Part shown: positions 63,888 to 64,000 of the stretch, one piece after another
Layout of the letters: each line of letters starts with the position of its first letter
Numbering within the stretch: position 1 is the stretch's first letter
From: Gammaproteobacteria bacterium
GTDB lineage: Bacteria > Pseudomonadota > Gammaproteobacteria > Ga0077536
Length of the DNA: 64,000 nt
Direction: 5' to 3'
Assembly: GCA_024235015.1 (NCBI GenBank)
Contig: JACKNG010000006.1
Location: forward strand, 62,001 to 126,000
Translations under genes and position numbers: made by a program
The notes under the pieces: generated by a model
Database searches by the model: none
Told to the model about the DNA's origin: nothing
What the model saw: the letters and a program-made list of their open reading frames with translations, nothing else

Positions 63888-64000
63888 ATGGTCAGCCTCA
63901 TGCAGCGCCTGCTCGATGCCAGCCCGCGCGGGCGCGCCTGGTCGGTGGTGGTCCTGGTGGCCCTGTCGCTGGCCGCCCTCGTCGCCCTGCCGCGCCTCAC
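63888..64000 (+). CDS. Start of a membrane protein, partial (possibly RND/MMPL transporter)
   Basis: Only the first 37 residues are available. They begin MVSLMQRLLDASPRGRAWSV and lead straight into a hydrophobic helix VVVLVALSLAALVALPRL. GGAG lies ahead of the ATG. A short amphipathic start followed by one TM helix ending in LPRL is common in RND/MMPL transporters, which would fit with the DUF1329 gene, but the fragment is too short to assign. Confidence 0.5.
   Translation, partial: MVSLMQRLLDASPRGRAWSVVVLVALSLAALVALPRL

Overview
The window is a GC-rich (about 70% by eye), densely coded bacterial chromosome segment, most likely from a gammaproteobacterium. The evidence is the uvrA / MFS transporter / ssb arrangement also seen in Pseudomonas, the presence of zapE, coq7 (ubiquinone synthesis), oxyR with its two redox cysteines, hflK-hflC, rplM-rpsI and nei, and the absence of Gram-positive or actinobacterial features. 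The genus cannot be told from this stretch.

Layout. 1-24.4 kb is mostly core: the start of a PheC-like periplasmic binding protein, uvrA, an MFS transporter, ssb, pyk, a second MFS transporter, lon, a receiver-domain Ser/Thr kinase, zapE, a SpoIIE-type phosphatase with an uncharacterised upstream partner, a YugP-type protease, a radical SAM protein, a CbbY-like phosphatase, oxyR, a DegQ/MucD-type protease, coq7, rplM-rpsI, a four-helix-bundle protein and tRNA-Gln(CTG). The tRNA runs into a perfect 32-bp palindrome that doubles as a terminator. 24.8-29.1 kb is a cassette of visibly lower GC (acyl-CoA dehydrogenase, enoyl-CoA hydratase, a luciferase-like oxidoreductase and a divergent AraC regulator). 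29.4-35.1 kb is a run of five minus-strand genes: two luciferase-like oxidoreductases, a GMC oxidoreductase, an AhpD/CMD-family protein and a SnoaL-like protein. The AhpD-like gene carries an in-frame TGA exactly where the second cysteine of the CxxC motif belongs, so it is very probably a selenoprotein. 35.4-40.6 kb is a tightly overlapping mxaRSACKL-type operon for maturation of a PQQ-dependent methanol/alcohol dehydrogenase, without the structural genes; its mxaA-like member appears to start at ATT. 40.8-43.5 kb holds a Baeyer-Villiger-type monooxygenase and an enoyl-CoA hydratase.

43.9-54.5 kb returns to housekeeping genes: nhaA, a transglutaminase-like protein, hflC-hflK, an unusual second pyruvate kinase, a small Cys-rich protein, glgC, nei, a GNAT acetyltransferase and mtfA. 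54.6-64 kb is catabolic again: a Tat-exported DUF1329 protein, a Rieske oxygenase, an acyl-CoA-dehydrogenase-like flavoprotein, an O-methyltransferase, a VOC protein, a Na/Pi cotransporter family protein, hmgA, and the start of a membrane protein.

Taken together, the oxidoreductases (three luciferase-like, one GMC, one BVMO, one Rieske, two ACAD-like, hmgA) suggest an aerobe able to attack aromatic, alicyclic or steroid-like carbon, possibly with C1/alcohol oxidation. The most notable observation is the UGA-containing AhpD-like gene. Other unusual items are the tRNA-Gln 3'-end palindrome, three further inverted repeats in intergenic regions, the ATT start, and the pyruvate kinase with a long N-terminal extension.
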